A DNA stretch of 64,000 bases from Streptomyces halobius (GCF_023277745.1 NZ_CP086322.1:7688001-7752000); one strand, 5' to 3'; numbered from the stretch's first letter, positions 17,390 through 26,500 are shown. Made by a program: numbers and translations. The notes: generated by a model from the sequence alone, not told the origin.

Positions 17390-18529
17390 CTATCGGGGCG
17401 GCGCGAGAAGCCGACCGCGCGTCAGCCCGGTGCCGGTACGCACGGCGGCCACCGCCCAGGCCGTCACCAGGACCGCGAACAGGGCCACCGCGAGCCAGCC
17501 GAAGGCGGCCAGCCCGGTGTGCCGGGCCAGGCCCGCCGCGCCGGTGACGCAGGTGCCGACCGGGAAGGTGAAGCCCCACCAGGTCATCGTGAACGGCATC
17601 CCGCCCCGGAACGCCCGCACCACCATCGCCGTCGCGAACGCCAGCCACAGCAGCGCGAAGCCCATCACCGGTACGCCGTACAGCACCGCGAACGCCGCCG
17701 TCGCGTGCGCATACGAGGCGTCGACGGCCCCCGGGGCGGCGTCCGCGAGGTTGCCCACCGCCGTCGTGGACTGGCCCAGCGGGCCGAGCACCAGGAACAG
17801 GGCGGGCGTCAGCGCGAGCGGCGGCGGACCGTGGTGGAACAGCCGCGCCACCACGAGCGGCAGCACCAGCAACGTCGCCAGCAGCGACATCCCGAACATC
17901 GCAGAGCAGGCCAGCAGCATCGCCTCCCGCCACTGCTCGCCCGGCAGACGCGGCACCAGCGCCGGGCCGACGGCCGCCGACACCATCGGGGCGACCAGCG
18001 GCAGCAGCCAGACCGGTGACGCGCTGCCCGCCTCGATGCGGTGCCGGGTCACCATCAGATACGGGATCGCCGCGGCGGCGGCCAGCCCGACGAGGGTGCC
18101 CAGAACCCACAGCACCGCGCCAGTGGCCAGCGCGGCCCGTTCGCCGATCACCTCGCGGCCGACGGAAAGCGTGCCGCCGCCGACCGCGAGCAGCGCCATC
18201 GACAGACATCCGTAGAACGGCGCCACCGCCGGATCCAGCAGCTGCCGGCGCGCCTGGTCGCGGTGCCGGATCCAGTGCACGGCCCGCGCGGCCAGCAGCG
18301 TCACCAGCATCAGCGCGGACAGCGCCCAGACCACGGCGCAGGCGGGGCGCAGGCCGGGCGCGGTGAGCGGCAGGACCGCCCCGGCGTTGGCGACGATCGC
18401 CGTGCCCATCACCGCGGCGTACCAGTTGGGCCCGAGATACCGGACGGAGGAACGGGCGGGGGCCGGGGCGGGATCGGGGCGGCCGGTGGCGGTCAGGGAC
18501 CGGGAAGGGGCGTGCGCGAGGGATGCCAT
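17390..18529 (-). CDS. TDT family transporter (TehA/SLAC1-like)
   Basis: A ~379-residue protein with about ten hydrophobic segments. It opens YLGPNWYAAVMGTAIVANAG, the family's GPNWFAxVMGTGI-like signature, and later has MPFTMTWWGFTFPVGTCVTG. Members export dicarboxylates, tellurite or sulfite, or conduct anions. The substrate here is unknown. The start chosen is ATG 18529; GTG 18562 in frame is possible. A LysR regulator is divergent with 70 bases between the genes, a usual arrangement for regulation of the transporter. Confidence 0.87.
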   Translation of the reverse strand: MASLAHAPSRSLTATGRPDPAPAPARSSVRYLGPNWYAAVMGTAIVANAGAVLPLTAPGLRPACAVVWALSALMLVTLLAARAVHWIRHRDQARRQLLDPAVAPFYGCLSMALLAVGGGTLSVGREVIGERAALATGAVLWVLGTLVGLAAAAAIPYLMVTRHRIEAGSASPVWLLPLVAPMVSAAVGPALVPRLPGEQWREAMLLACSAMFGMSLLATLLVLPLVVARLFHHGPPPLALTPALFLVLGPLGQSTTAVGNLADAAPGAVDASYAHATAAFAVLYGVPVMGFALLWLAFATAMVVRAFRGGMPFTMTWWGFTFPVGTCVTGAAGLARHTGLAAFGWLAVALFAVLVTAWAVAAVRTGTGLTRGRLLAPPR

Positions 18530-18577
18530 GGGAGAAGGGTCCTCGCCCCTGACCGGCGCCACCAGGGACGTGGTATC

Positions 18578-18593
18578 TATGAGGGCATAAGCT
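18578..18593. promoter_or_regulatory. Candidate LysR site and leaderless -10 in divergent promoter
   Basis: TATG-AGGG-CATA (18578-18589) is an interrupted palindrome fitting T-N11-A. TAAGCT (18588-18593) ends six bases before the LysR ATG and overlaps it, which would suit autoregulation. Both readings are inferences from pattern and position. Confidence 0.45.
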
Positions 18594-18599
18594 GGGTTT

Positions 18600-19601
18600 A
18601 TGTCCAGCGTCCCCCACGAAGGCCCCCCTGCCGGCCCTTATGGCGTCCCCCGTGACGGCTCTGACGTCCCTCATGGCCCGACGCCCGAGCCCGGCGTACC
18701 GCTGTCGCACCGGGTGCCGGACCTCGGCGCGCTGGAGCTGCTGCTCGCCGTCGCCCGGCTCGGCAGCCTGGGCCGGGCCGCGCGGGCGACCGGGATCACC
18801 CAGCCCGCCGCCAGCAGCCGTATCCGTTCCATGGAACGGCAGTTGGGCGTGGCGCTGGTCGAGCGCTCACCGCGCGGATCGCGGCTCACGGACGCCGGCG
18901 CGCTGGTCACGGACTGGGCGCGGCGCCTGGTGGAGGCGGCCGAGGCGTTCGACGCGGGCGCACAGGCGCTGCGTGGGCGCCGTGACTCCCGGCTGCGGGT
19001 GGCGGCCAGCATGACCATCGCCGAGTACCTGCTGCCCGGCTGGCTGATCGCGCTGCGCGCCCAGCGCCCCGGGACCGCAGTGACACTGCTCGCCGGCAAT
19101 TCCCGCGCGGTCGCCGAACGGCTGCTCGCGGGCGAGGCGGACCTCGGATTCGTCGAGGGCCTGCAGGTGCCCGCGGGGCTGGACGGCACGGTCATCGGCC
19201 ATGACCGGCTGATCGTCGTGGCCGCCCCGTCCCATCCCTGGACCCGGCGGCGTACCGGGCTGACCCCGGCCGAACTGGCCGCGACCCCGCTGATCCTGCG
19301 CGAGCGCGGTTCGGGCACCCGTCAAGTGCTGGACGCGGCGCTGGCCGGGCACGGCGGCCTCGCCGACCCGCTCCTCGAACTCTCCTCGACCACCGCGGTG
19401 AAGGCCGCCGCGGTCAGCGAGGCGGCCCCCTCCGTCCTCAGCGAACTCGCCGTGGGCGAGGAGCTGACCGCCCGCCGGCTGGCGGAGATCCCGGTGCACG
19501 GGCTCCGTCTCGGCCGCGAGCTGCGTGCCGTCTGGCCTACGGGACAGCGGCCTGTGGGGCCGGCGAGGGATCTGCTGGGTTTGACGCGGGGGGTGTCCTG
19601 A
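18600..19601 (+). CDS. LysR family transcriptional regulator
   Basis: A 333-residue protein. After a 35-residue Pro/Gly-rich N-terminal stretch comes the LysR HTH (LGALELLLAVARLGSLGRAA, then TGITQPAASSRIRSMERQLG). The effector domain follows (RVAASMTIAEYLLPGWLIAL; VAERLLAGEADLGFVEG). It is divergent from the TDT transporter and most likely controls it. No Shine-Dalgarno precedes ATG 18600, and the spacing to TAAGCT suggests a leaderless mRNA. If the real start is further in, the unusual N-terminal extension would disappear. Confidence 0.88.
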   Translation: MSSVPHEGPPAGPYGVPRDGSDVPHGPTPEPGVPLSHRVPDLGALELLLAVARLGSLGRAARATGITQPAASSRIRSMERQLGVALVERSPRGSRLTDAGALVTDWARRLVEAAEAFDAGAQALRGRRDSRLRVAASMTIAEYLLPGWLIALRAQRPGTAVTLLAGNSRAVAERLLAGEADLGFVEGLQVPAGLDGTVIGHDRLIVVAAPSHPWTRRRTGLTPAELAATPLILRERGSGTRQVLDAALAGHGGLADPLLELSSTTAVKAAAVSEAAPSVLSELAVGEELTARRLAEIPVHGLRLGRELRAVWPTGQRPVGPARDLLGLTRGVS

Positions 19602-19976
19602 CGGGGGAGAGGGGGCGGGCTGACAGGGCTGGCCCCAGGGGTTGAACGAACAGATCCCCTAAGGGGTGGATGTGCCCCTTGCGGGCCACAACGTGGCGGG
19701 GGCGGGGTGGTGTTCCCGCGATGCGTGGCGAGTTCGGGGCGGTATTCCGCGTGGAGTGCGGTGGATTCGGGGCCGGGCGGAGCCTCTGCGGACGGGGGCC
19801 TGCCGGACCGGCCTCTGCCGTGGGGCGCTGGTGCCCCGTCATGGTTCCGTGTCGCGTGGGGAGTTCACGTTATCCACAGGCGTTGCGCACCGAACCCCTG
19901 ACTCGATAGCGTGTGCGAATCCTTGCGGATCATCATCGATGCAAAGAGATCAGCAGCAAGCACCAGGGGGATTTCC
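19602..19976. other. Intergenic region with dispersed repeat copy B and promoter of secreted protein
   Basis: No convincing gene. The first part holds repeat copy B (19637-19720). The second part (19860-19970) is less GC-rich and should hold the promoter of the small secreted protein; the sequence there includes GTTATCCACAGG and GATAGCGT. Three overlapping short ORFs lack any signature. Confidence 0.55.
19637..19720 (+). repeat. Dispersed intergenic repeat, copy B
   Basis: Aligns with 754-840 (copy A) over the whole length with the same order of conserved blocks. It contains the palindrome CCCCT-A-AGGGG. It starts 36 bases after the LysR stop codon. Two copies 19 kb apart in noncoding DNA suggest a dispersed genomic element. 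Confidence 0.7.
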
Positions 19977-20336
19977 ATGAAGCTGAAGTTTGTCGGGCCC
20001 GCCATCGCCTCGGCGGCCTTGATCGGTGCCGCGATGACCGGCGGGACCGCCGCGGCCGCGACGCCGGGGACGACGCATACGGCCGTGACGGCCACGTCCG
20101 CGTCGGCCGCGTGCGTCTACGCGGAGGCGCAGGCGAACGTGAAGATCCGCGCGAAGAGAGAGCTGAACAGCACCGCGCGCGGGCTGTTCCTCAAGGGGGC
20201 GACGACCTGCATCCGCGACAAGGCCAAGGGGCAGTCCTACAACCTCTGCGGGCGTTCGGGCAATGACTGGATGAAGATCACCTACCGGGGCAAGACCGGC
20301 TGGATCCCCGGCGCCTGCGGATCCAGGGAGCTCTGA
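19977..20336 (+). CDS. Small secreted SH3-like protein
   Basis: A 119-residue protein with a signal peptide (FVGPAIASAALIGAAMTGGT, then AAAATP). The mature part resembles bacterial SH3 domains: VKIRAKRELNSTARGLFLKG, then DWMKITYRGKTGWIPGACGS. Four cysteines (around residues 48, 80, 92 and 115) could form two disulfides outside the cell. Such domains often bind cell wall. The start is ATG 19977 with AGGGGG seven bases upstream. Its partner or target is unknown. Confidence 0.75.
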   Translation: MKLKFVGPAIASAALIGAAMTGGTAAAATPGTTHTAVTATSASAACVYAEAQANVKIRAKRELNSTARGLFLKGATTCIRDKAKGQSYNLCGRSGNDWMKITYRGKTGWIPGACGSREL

Positions 20337-20342
20337 GGCGGC

Positions 20343-21041
20343 TCACGCCTCCGGGGACGACCCGCGCGCCGCCGCCACCAGTGCGTCCATAACGCGCGTG
20401 TCGTCCCCCGCCTCCGGGTGCCATTGCACGGCCAGCGTGAAGCCGCGCGCATCCGGCAGCTCCAGTGCCTCGATGGTGCCGTCCTCCGCGTAGGCCGAGG
20501 CCAGCAGCCCGCTGCCCAGCCGGTCCACCGCCTGGTGGTGGTACGTCGGCACGGAAACCGGCTCCGGCAGGGTCGCACCCAACAGCGTCCCGGGGACCGG
20601 CTTGACGTCGTGGTGGTCGAAGACGCCGGGCGGCCCGGCGTGCCCGTCGAGGTGCTGGACGAGGGTGCCGCCCAGCGCCACGTTCAGCAGTTGCATCCCC
20701 CGGCAGATGCCCAGCATCGGTACGCCGTCCGCCAACGCGGCCTCGATCAGGGCCAGTTCCCAGGCGTCCCGGTCCAGGGAGGGCGGACCGGTCCGGGGGT
20801 GCGGCTCCGCCCCGTACCGCGCCGGGTCCACATCCGCGCCGCCGGCGATCACCAGCCCGTCCAGGCGGGCGACGGCCGCGGCGGCGGTCTGTGGGACACC
20901 GGGCGGCAGCAGCGCCGCCAGCCCGCCCGAGCGCTGGACGAGCCGCGGGTATCCGGTGGGCACCAGTGTGGCGGGCAACGTCCAGACGCCCCACTGGGCC
21001 TCCTGCTGATACGTGCTGATGCCGATGAGCGGCTGGGACAT
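20343..21041 (-). CDS. Gamma-glutamyl hydrolase, class I glutamine amidotransferase-like (PuuD type)
   Basis: A 232-residue peptidase C26 protein. The nucleophile is Cys113 in LGICRGMQLLNV, and the His208/Glu210 pair lies in VQWHPEAG. ITSPYQQ-like ISTYQQEAQWGVW opens it, as in gamma-glutamyl-GABA hydrolases. In this cluster it is well placed to split gamma-glutamylglycine into glutamate and glycine, the last step of the ethanolamine route; this is inference. The start is ATG 21041 with GGAGGA upstream. It lies downstream of the permease on the same strand. Confidence 0.9.
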   Translation of the reverse strand: MSQPLIGISTYQQEAQWGVWTLPATLVPTGYPRLVQRSGGLAALLPPGVPQTAAAAVARLDGLVIAGGADVDPARYGAEPHPRTGPPSLDRDAWELALIEAALADGVPMLGICRGMQLLNVALGGTLVQHLDGHAGPPGVFDHHDVKPVPGTLLGATLPEPVSVPTYHHQAVDRLGSGLLASAYAEDGTIEALELPDARGFTLAVQWHPEAGDDTRVMDALVAAARGSSPEA

Positions 21042-21059
21042 GCGGTGTGATCCTCCGTG

Positions 21060-21282
21060 AGTCCAGTGTGGCAAGGCCGGGGCCGGCCGGGGAGTCCGGC
21101 CGGCCGTGGCGACGGCGTTGTTCTGTCGTATCGAGGTCGTGTCGGGGGCGCGTCGGGGGGTGCCGAGTTGTGTCGGGGGCGGATCGGGGGTGTGTCGAGC
21201 GGTCGGGGTCGCGCCGAGGCGGCATCCAGGCCCGGTCGAGGCGGCATCGAGGTCGCGCATCGGGTGCCGCCCCGGCGCTGTG
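21060..21282. repeat. Degenerate GC-rich direct repeats before the hydrolase gene
   Basis: The spacer between permease and hydrolase holds many variants of TGTCGGGGGCG and CGAGGCGGCAT spaced irregularly. No gene or hairpin stands out. It separates two genes that otherwise should be co-transcribed. Confidence 0.55.
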
Positions 21283-22770
21283 TCAGTCGCGTGCGAGTTC
21301 CGCCTCCGCGGCCGCCAGTGCGGCGAACTCCTCCTCGGGTGCCGCGGCCACCAGCCGGTGCCGCGAGTAGAAGGCGAAGTAGGCGAGCGCCACGACGTAC
21401 ACACCGAGGGCGATGAACGCGGCGTCCTTGTCGACCAGGAACGTCGCCACCAGCGCGGAGCAGGCGAGGACGAACGCGACGGACGAGGTCAGTGTGCCGC
21501 CGGGGGTGCGGTAGGGACGGTCCAGGCCGGGCTCGCGGCGGCGCAGCGCGATGTGGGACAGGGCCATGAGGGCGTAGGAGATGGTGGCGCCGAAGACGGC
21601 GATGTTCAGCATCCGGGCGCCGTCGCCGGTGGCCGCGGCGAGCCCGAAGCCCAGCGCGCCGGGGACCAGCAGGCCGAGGTAGGGGGCCTTGCGGCGGCTG
21701 GTGAGGGAGAGGAAGCGGGGCAGGTAGCCGGCCCGGGAGAGCGCGAACAGCTGCCGCGATCCGGCGAAGATCAGGGAGAAGAAGGAGGCCACCAGGCCCG
21801 CGAGTCCGGCGTAGTTGACGATCCGGCTGAGGGTGGTCGGCTCGCCGTCCGGCTGCAGTGCCTGGACCAGCGGATCGCCCACGGACTGGAGTGCGGCGCT
21901 GCCGCGCGCTCCGGTCGCGGCGACAAAGGTGATCAGCGCGAGCAGCAGCAGAATGCCCATCGCGGCGGCCATCGCCTTCGGCAGGGAACGGGCCGGGTCC
22001 TTGGTCTCCTCGGCGGCCAGCGGTACGCCTTCGATGCCGAGGAAGAACCACATACCGAACGGGAAGGCCGCCCAGATTCCGAGAATGCCGAACGGCAGCC
22101 AGGAGTTGGCGCCGAACGCGTCCTCCTTGACCGGGATGTCGTTGAGCCCGTCCACCCGGAAGTCGGTGAGGGCGGCGAGCGCGAAGACGACGATGGCGGC
22201 GACCGCTATGGCGGTGACGATCAGGCTGAAGCGCAGTGCCTCGCCCACGCCCCACAGATGGATCCCGATGAAGAGGACGAAGCAGGCCAGATAGACCGGC
22301 CAGCTGGAGTGCAGGCCGAAGAGGCCGAGCGATTCGACGTAGTCGCCGATGAAGATGGAGATGGCGGCCGGGGCGAGGACGTACTCGATGAGGATGGCGG
22401 TGCCGGTGAGGAAGCCGCCCCAGGTGCCCAGGGCGCGCCGGGCGAAGCCGTAGCCGCCGCCCGCGGTGGGCAGGATCGAGGCCAGCTCCGCCAGCGCGAA
22501 GACCAGGCAGGTGTACATCAGGCCCATCAGGACGGCGGCGATGGCCAGGCCGCCGAAGCCGCCCTGCGCCAGTCCGTTGTTCCAGCCCGAGAAGTCGCCG
22601 GAGACGACATAGGCGACGCCCAGACCGGTCAGCAGCAACGGTCCCGCGCTGCCGCGGCGCAGGGTCCGCCGCTCCAGGTAGGCGTCGTCGGGCGCCGCGG
22701 TGCCGCCCGGGGCGGCGGCGCCCGAGGGCGCGATGGGCGGTGCGGTCTGCGATTCCGTGCTGTCGGCCAT
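21283..22770 (-). CDS. APC family permease, probably for ethanolamine
   Basis: A 495-residue amino acid-polyamine-organocation transporter with about twelve helices. VAYVVSGDFSGWNNGLAQGG in TM1 is characteristic of the ethanolamine permease subfamily, as is SILPTAGGGYGFARRALGTW. GGAG precedes ATG 22770. The gene is divergent-side partner of glnA4 with the regulator between them on the same strand. An inverted repeat at 22805-22826, 35 bases upstream, matches one before glnA4. Substrate assignment rests on subfamily resemblance and neighbourhood. Confidence 0.88.
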   Translation of the reverse strand: MADSTESQTAPPIAPSGAAAPGGTAAPDDAYLERRTLRRGSAGPLLLTGLGVAYVVSGDFSGWNNGLAQGGFGGLAIAAVLMGLMYTCLVFALAELASILPTAGGGYGFARRALGTWGGFLTGTAILIEYVLAPAAISIFIGDYVESLGLFGLHSSWPVYLACFVLFIGIHLWGVGEALRFSLIVTAIAVAAIVVFALAALTDFRVDGLNDIPVKEDAFGANSWLPFGILGIWAAFPFGMWFFLGIEGVPLAAEETKDPARSLPKAMAAAMGILLLLALITFVAATGARGSAALQSVGDPLVQALQPDGEPTTLSRIVNYAGLAGLVASFFSLIFAGSRQLFALSRAGYLPRFLSLTSRRKAPYLGLLVPGALGFGLAAATGDGARMLNIAVFGATISYALMALSHIALRRREPGLDRPYRTPGGTLTSSVAFVLACSALVATFLVDKDAAFIALGVYVVALAYFAFYSRHRLVAAAPEEEFAALAAAEAELARD

Positions 22771-22804
22771 GAGCCGCTCCTGCCTCGCCGAAGGGTGTCG
22801 GAGT

Positions 22805-22826
22805 AAAGGTTTGGGGGCATACCTTT
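22805..22826. promoter_or_regulatory. Inverted repeat before permease (candidate FadR-type operator 1)
   Basis: AAAGGT (22805-22810), ten bases, ACCTTT (22821-22826): a perfect 6+6 inverted repeat. The same layout, with one half-site change, occurs between the regulator gene and glnA4 (23675-23696). Confidence 0.7.
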
Positions 22827-22921
22827 GCTCTCCGTGCGCGTCGGCGCAAGACCCGTGCGTAAAAGACTGGTGACGAGACGGGGGAAGGCCCCGTCACGGG
22901 GAGGTCTCGTCGCCGGAGGCC

Positions 22922-23656
22922 TCATTGCGCCGCCGGGGAGGCGAGGAAGCCGCGCAGCAGTGCGGCGGTCCCCCGGCAGTGCTCCCGCATCACCTCGCGG
23001 GCGCCGTCCGCGTCGCCCTCCAGGACCGCCTCCACCAGGGCGATGTGCTGGGTCTGGGAATGTTCCAGATTGCGTACCAGCAGCGGAATGCAGTCCAGCA
23101 GATCGTTCACGGTCGCCCGCACCGCCGCGTACTGCGCCGCCAGCGACGGTGAGCCGGACAGCTCCGCGAGGGTCAGATGCAGCATGGTGTCCCGCCTGCG
23201 GTAATCCCCGAGCGGCGCGTCATGGGTCGCCGCGAGCGCCGACCGCAGCCGGTCGCTCTCCTCGGCGGTCAGGCCGTGCGCCGCGCACAGCCCGGCCGCG
23301 CCCACCTCCAGCACCTCCCGGAAGCGCAGCGTGTCCTCCACGTCGATCTTCTCGATCCGGCGCCGCAGCTCGGCCTCGCCCGGCGTCTCCGTACGCACCC
23401 GTACGAAGGTGCCGCCGTAGCGCCCGCGCCGGGGCTCCACCAGGCCCTCGTCCTGCAGCACCTTGAGCACCTCCCGCAGCGTGACCCGGCTGATCTGCAG
23501 CCGCTCGGCCAACTCCCGCTCCGCGGGCAGCCGTTCACCCTGCGGCACCAGGCCCAGCCGGACGATCTGGAGTATCTGCTCCAGCGCCTCCTCGAAACCG
23601 TTGCCGGCCCGCACCGGACGCAGCACCGGTGCCAGACGATCCGCCGCACCGTCCAT
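22922..23656 (-). CDS. FadR-type GntR family regulator
   Basis: A 244-residue protein. The GntR winged helix is at residues ~20-85 (GFEEALEQILQIVRLGLVPQ, then RLQISRVTLREVLKVLQDEG). An all-helical FCD ligand domain follows, with the metal-binding pattern D..MHLTLAELSGSP and HIALVEAVLEGD. The start is ATG 23656 with AAGGGG upstream. It is divergent from glnA4 and reads toward the permease. It most likely represses the cluster until ethanolamine or a derivative binds, through the two AAGGT-N10-ACCTT repeats. Confidence 0.9.
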   Translation of the reverse strand: MDGAADRLAPVLRPVRAGNGFEEALEQILQIVRLGLVPQGERLPAERELAERLQISRVTLREVLKVLQDEGLVEPRRGRYGGTFVRVRTETPGEAELRRRIEKIDVEDTLRFREVLEVGAAGLCAAHGLTAEESDRLRSALAATHDAPLGDYRRRDTMLHLTLAELSGSPSLAAQYAAVRATVNDLLDCIPLLVRNLEHSQTQHIALVEAVLEGDADGAREVMREHCRGTAALLRGFLASPAAQ

Positions 23657-23674
23657 CGGGACCCCTTCCCAATC

Positions 23675-23696
23675 AATGGTTCGTGTGCCTACCTTA
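23675..23696. promoter_or_regulatory. Inverted repeat between regulator and glnA4 (candidate operator 2)
   Basis: ATGGT (23676-23680), ten bases, ACCTT (23691-23695), with A flanking each side. Apart from one position in the left arm it equals operator 1 in arm sequence and spacing. It sits 34 bases before the glnA4 start. Confidence 0.65.
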
Positions 23697-23729
23697 TGCA
23701 CTCCGGATGCAGTGACAGGAGGCAATACC

Positions 23730-25097
23730 GTGGCAGACCGCACGCCCCCGCTCTCCGTCGAGGAGCTCAGAGCCCTCGTCGACACCGGGGAGATCGACAC
23801 TGTCGTCCTCGCCTTCACCGATATGCAAGGCAGGCTCCAGGGCAAGCGGTTCGCCGCCCGCTATTTCCTCGACACGGTCCTGGAGCACGGCACGGAGGGC
23901 TGCAACTACCTCCTCGCCGTCGATGTCGACCTCAATACCGTCGACGGCTACCGGATGTCCTCCTGGGAACGCGGCTACGGCGACTTCGCGATGCACGGCG
24001 ACCCCGCCACACTGCGCCGCACCCCCTGGAACCCGGGCACCGCCCTGATCACCGCCGATCTGGCCTGGCCCGACGGCTCGCCGGTCGTCGCCTCCCCCCG
24101 GCAGATCCTGCGCCGCCAGCTGGACCGGCTCGGCGAGCACGGCTGGAGCGCGTACGCCGGCACCGAGCTGGAGTTCATGGTCTTCAAGGACACCTATGAA
24201 GACGCCTGGTCGCGCGGCTACCGCCAGCTGACCCCCGCCAACCAGTACAACGGCGACTACTCCGTCCTCGGCACCGGCCGCGTCGAGCCGCTGCTGCGCC
24301 GGATCCGCAACGAGATGGGCGCGGCCGGCATGACCGTCGAGTCCGCCAAGGGCGAGTGCAATCTCGGCCAGCACGAGATCGTCTTCGTCTACGACGAGGC
24401 GCTCGTCACCTGTGACCAGCACAGCATCTACAAGACCGGCGCCAAGGAAATCGCCGCGCAGGAGGGCATGGCGCTCACCTTCATGGCGAAGTACGACGAG
24501 CGCGAGGGCAACTCCTGCCATATCCACCTCTCGCTCCAGGACGAGGACGGCCGACCCGTCCTGGCCGACGACGACGGCCCGTACGGCATGTCGCGGCTCA
24601 TGCGGCACTTCCTCGCCGGCCAGATCGCCGCGATGCGCGACTTCACGCTCTTCCACGCCCCCAACATCAACTCCTACAAGCGCTTCCGCCCCGGGTCCTT
24701 CGCGCCCACCGCCGTCGCCTGGGGCCCGGACAACCGCACCTGCGCGCTCCGGGTGGTCGGCCACGGCCGCTCCCACCGCCTGGAGAACCGCCTGCCCGGC
24801 GGCGATGTGAACCCCTACCTCGCGGTCGCCGCCATGGTCGCGGCCGGCCTGTACGGCGTGGAGAACGAGCTGGAACTCCCCGACGCGACCACCGGCAACG
24901 CGTATACGGGCGACGCCGCTCACGTACCCACCACCCTGCGCGAGGCCGCCGAGCTGTGGGAGCGCAGCGCGATAGCGCGCGCGGCCTTCGGTGACGAGGT
25001 CGTCGACCACTACCGCCACATGGCGCGCGTCGAACAGGACGCCTACGACGCCGCCGTCACGGACTGGGAGCGCTTCCGCTCCTTCGAGCGCATGTAA
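23730..25097 (+). CDS. glnA4: GlnA4-type gamma-glutamylethanolamide synthetase
   Basis: A 455-residue glutamine synthetase-like ligase. ATP and metal sites are recognisable: GTELEFMVF, ESAKGECNLGQHEIVF, GNSCHIHLSL, RRPGSFAPT-like FRPGSFAPTAVAWGPDNRTC, and RLENRLPGGDVNPYLA. The conserved NRSA-type and GS adenylylation residues of true GlnA are absent. Position in a Streptomyces core order and neighbours match S. coelicolor SCO1613, shown to join glutamate and ethanolamine. The start is GTG 23730, seven bases after AGGAGG. ALDH and SDR genes follow closely. Confidence 0.88.
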   Translation: MADRTPPLSVEELRALVDTGEIDTVVLAFTDMQGRLQGKRFAARYFLDTVLEHGTEGCNYLLAVDVDLNTVDGYRMSSWERGYGDFAMHGDPATLRRTPWNPGTALITADLAWPDGSPVVASPRQILRRQLDRLGEHGWSAYAGTELEFMVFKDTYEDAWSRGYRQLTPANQYNGDYSVLGTGRVEPLLRRIRNEMGAAGMTVESAKGECNLGQHEIVFVYDEALVTCDQHSIYKTGAKEIAAQEGMALTFMAKYDEREGNSCHIHLSLQDEDGRPVLADDDGPYGMSRLMRHFLAGQIAAMRDFTLFHAPNINSYKRFRPGSFAPTAVAWGPDNRTCALRVVGHGRSHRLENRLPGGDVNPYLAVAAMVAAGLYGVENELELPDATTGNAYTGDAAHVPTTLREAAELWERSAIARAAFGDEVVDHYRHMARVEQDAYDAAVTDWERFRSFERM

Positions 25098-25108
25098 GGA
25101 ACCACGCT

Positions 25109-26500
25109 GTGTCGCATGGTCTGCACGAGCTGAACATCCTCAACCCGGCCACCGAAAACGTGGTCGCCACCGTCCCCACCACCTCCGCCGCCGAGGTCGA
25201 CGCCGCGGTCCGGTGGGCCGCCGCCGCCCAGGAGACCTGGGCCGCCGTGGCGCCGGGCGACCGGGCCCGGATCCTGCGCCGGTTCGCCGACGTCGTCGAC
25301 GCCGACATCACGCAGCTCGCCGAACTGGAGCTGCGCGAAGCCGGCCACCCCCTGGGCAACGCCCAATGGGAGGCGGGCAACGTCCGCGATCTGCTGCACT
25401 ACGCCGCCGGGGGAGTGGAGCGCCTGACCGGCACCCAGATCCCGGTCGCGGGCGGCCTCAACCTCACCGTCCAGGAGCCGCTCGGTGTCGTCGCCGTCAT
25501 CGCCCCCTGGAACTTCCCCATGCCGATCGCCGCCTGGGGCACCGCCCCCGCGCTCGCGGCCGGCAACGCCGTCCTCCTCAAGCCCGCCGAGACCACCCCG
25601 CTCACCGCGCTCCGGCTCGCCGAGCTGGCCTTGGAAGCCGGCGTGCCCGAGGGTCTCTTCCAGGTCCTGCCGGGCGAGGGACCGGTCACCGGCACCGCGC
25701 TGGTCGACCACCCCGGCGTCGCCAAGGTCGTCTTCACCGGCTCCACCGCGACCGGCCGCCAGATCGCCGCCCGCTGCGCGGCACTGACCAAGCGGCTGAC
25801 CCTGGAACTCGGCGGCAAGAGCCCCAACATCGTCTTCGCCGACGCCGACATCGAGGCCGCCGCGGCCGCCGCCCCCGGCTCCTTCCTCGACAACACCGGG
25901 CAGGACTGCTGCGCCCGCAGCCGCATCCTCGTCCAGCGTTCCGTGTACGACCGCTTCATGGAGCTGCTGGAGCCCGCCGTCAAGGCGTTCGTGGTGGGCG
26001 ACCCGGCCGACCCCGCCACCCAGATGGGCCCGCTGATCTCCGCCGCCCAGCGCGAGCGCGTACGGTCCTACGTCCCCGAGGACGCCCCGGCCGCCATCCG
26101 CGGCGAGGCCCCCGCCGGCAAGGGCTTCTGGTACCCGGCCACCGTCCTGGAGGGGCGGCCCGAGGACCCTGCGGCCACCGAGGAGATCTTCGGCCCGGTC
26201 GCCGTCGCCATCCCCTTCGACGACGAGGCCGACGCGGTCCGGATCGCCAACGCCACCGACTACGGCCTCTCCGGCTCCCTGTGGACCCGCGACGTGGGCC
26301 GCGCGATCCGTGTCTCACGGGCCGTCGCGGCGGGCAATCTGTCCGTCAACTCCCATAGCAGCGTGCGGTACTGGACCCCCTTCGGCGGGTTCAAGCAGTC
26401 CGGACTCGGCCGCGAACTGGGCCCGGACGCGCTCGCCGCCTTCACCGAGACCAAGAACATCTTCATCAGCACCGAGCCCAGCACGAAGGAGCCCTCGTGA
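25109..26500 (+). CDS. Aldehyde dehydrogenase of the ethanolamine cluster
   Basis: A 463-residue NAD(P)-dependent aldehyde dehydrogenase. PWNFP lies at 133-137, catalytic Glu233 in LELGGKSPN, and catalytic Cys267 in GQDCCARSR. GTG 25109 starts 12 bases after the glnA4 stop. The protein is slightly shorter than usual (~480-500) because the N-terminus and the region after the cysteine are compact. It probably oxidises the gamma-glutamyl aminoacetaldehyde formed from gamma-glutamylethanolamide to gamma-glutamylglycine. The next gene overlaps by GTGA. Confidence 0.92.
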   Translation: MSHGLHELNILNPATENVVATVPTTSAAEVDAAVRWAAAAQETWAAVAPGDRARILRRFADVVDADITQLAELELREAGHPLGNAQWEAGNVRDLLHYAAGGVERLTGTQIPVAGGLNLTVQEPLGVVAVIAPWNFPMPIAAWGTAPALAAGNAVLLKPAETTPLTALRLAELALEAGVPEGLFQVLPGEGPVTGTALVDHPGVAKVVFTGSTATGRQIAARCAALTKRLTLELGGKSPNIVFADADIEAAAAAAPGSFLDNTGQDCCARSRILVQRSVYDRFMELLEPAVKAFVVGDPADPATQMGPLISAAQRERVRSYVPEDAPAAIRGEAPAGKGFWYPATVLEGRPEDPAATEEIFGPVAVAIPFDDEADAVRIANATDYGLSGSLWTRDVGRAIRVSRAVAAGNLSVNSHSSVRYWTPFGGFKQSGLGRELGPDALAAFTETKNIFISTEPSTKEPS

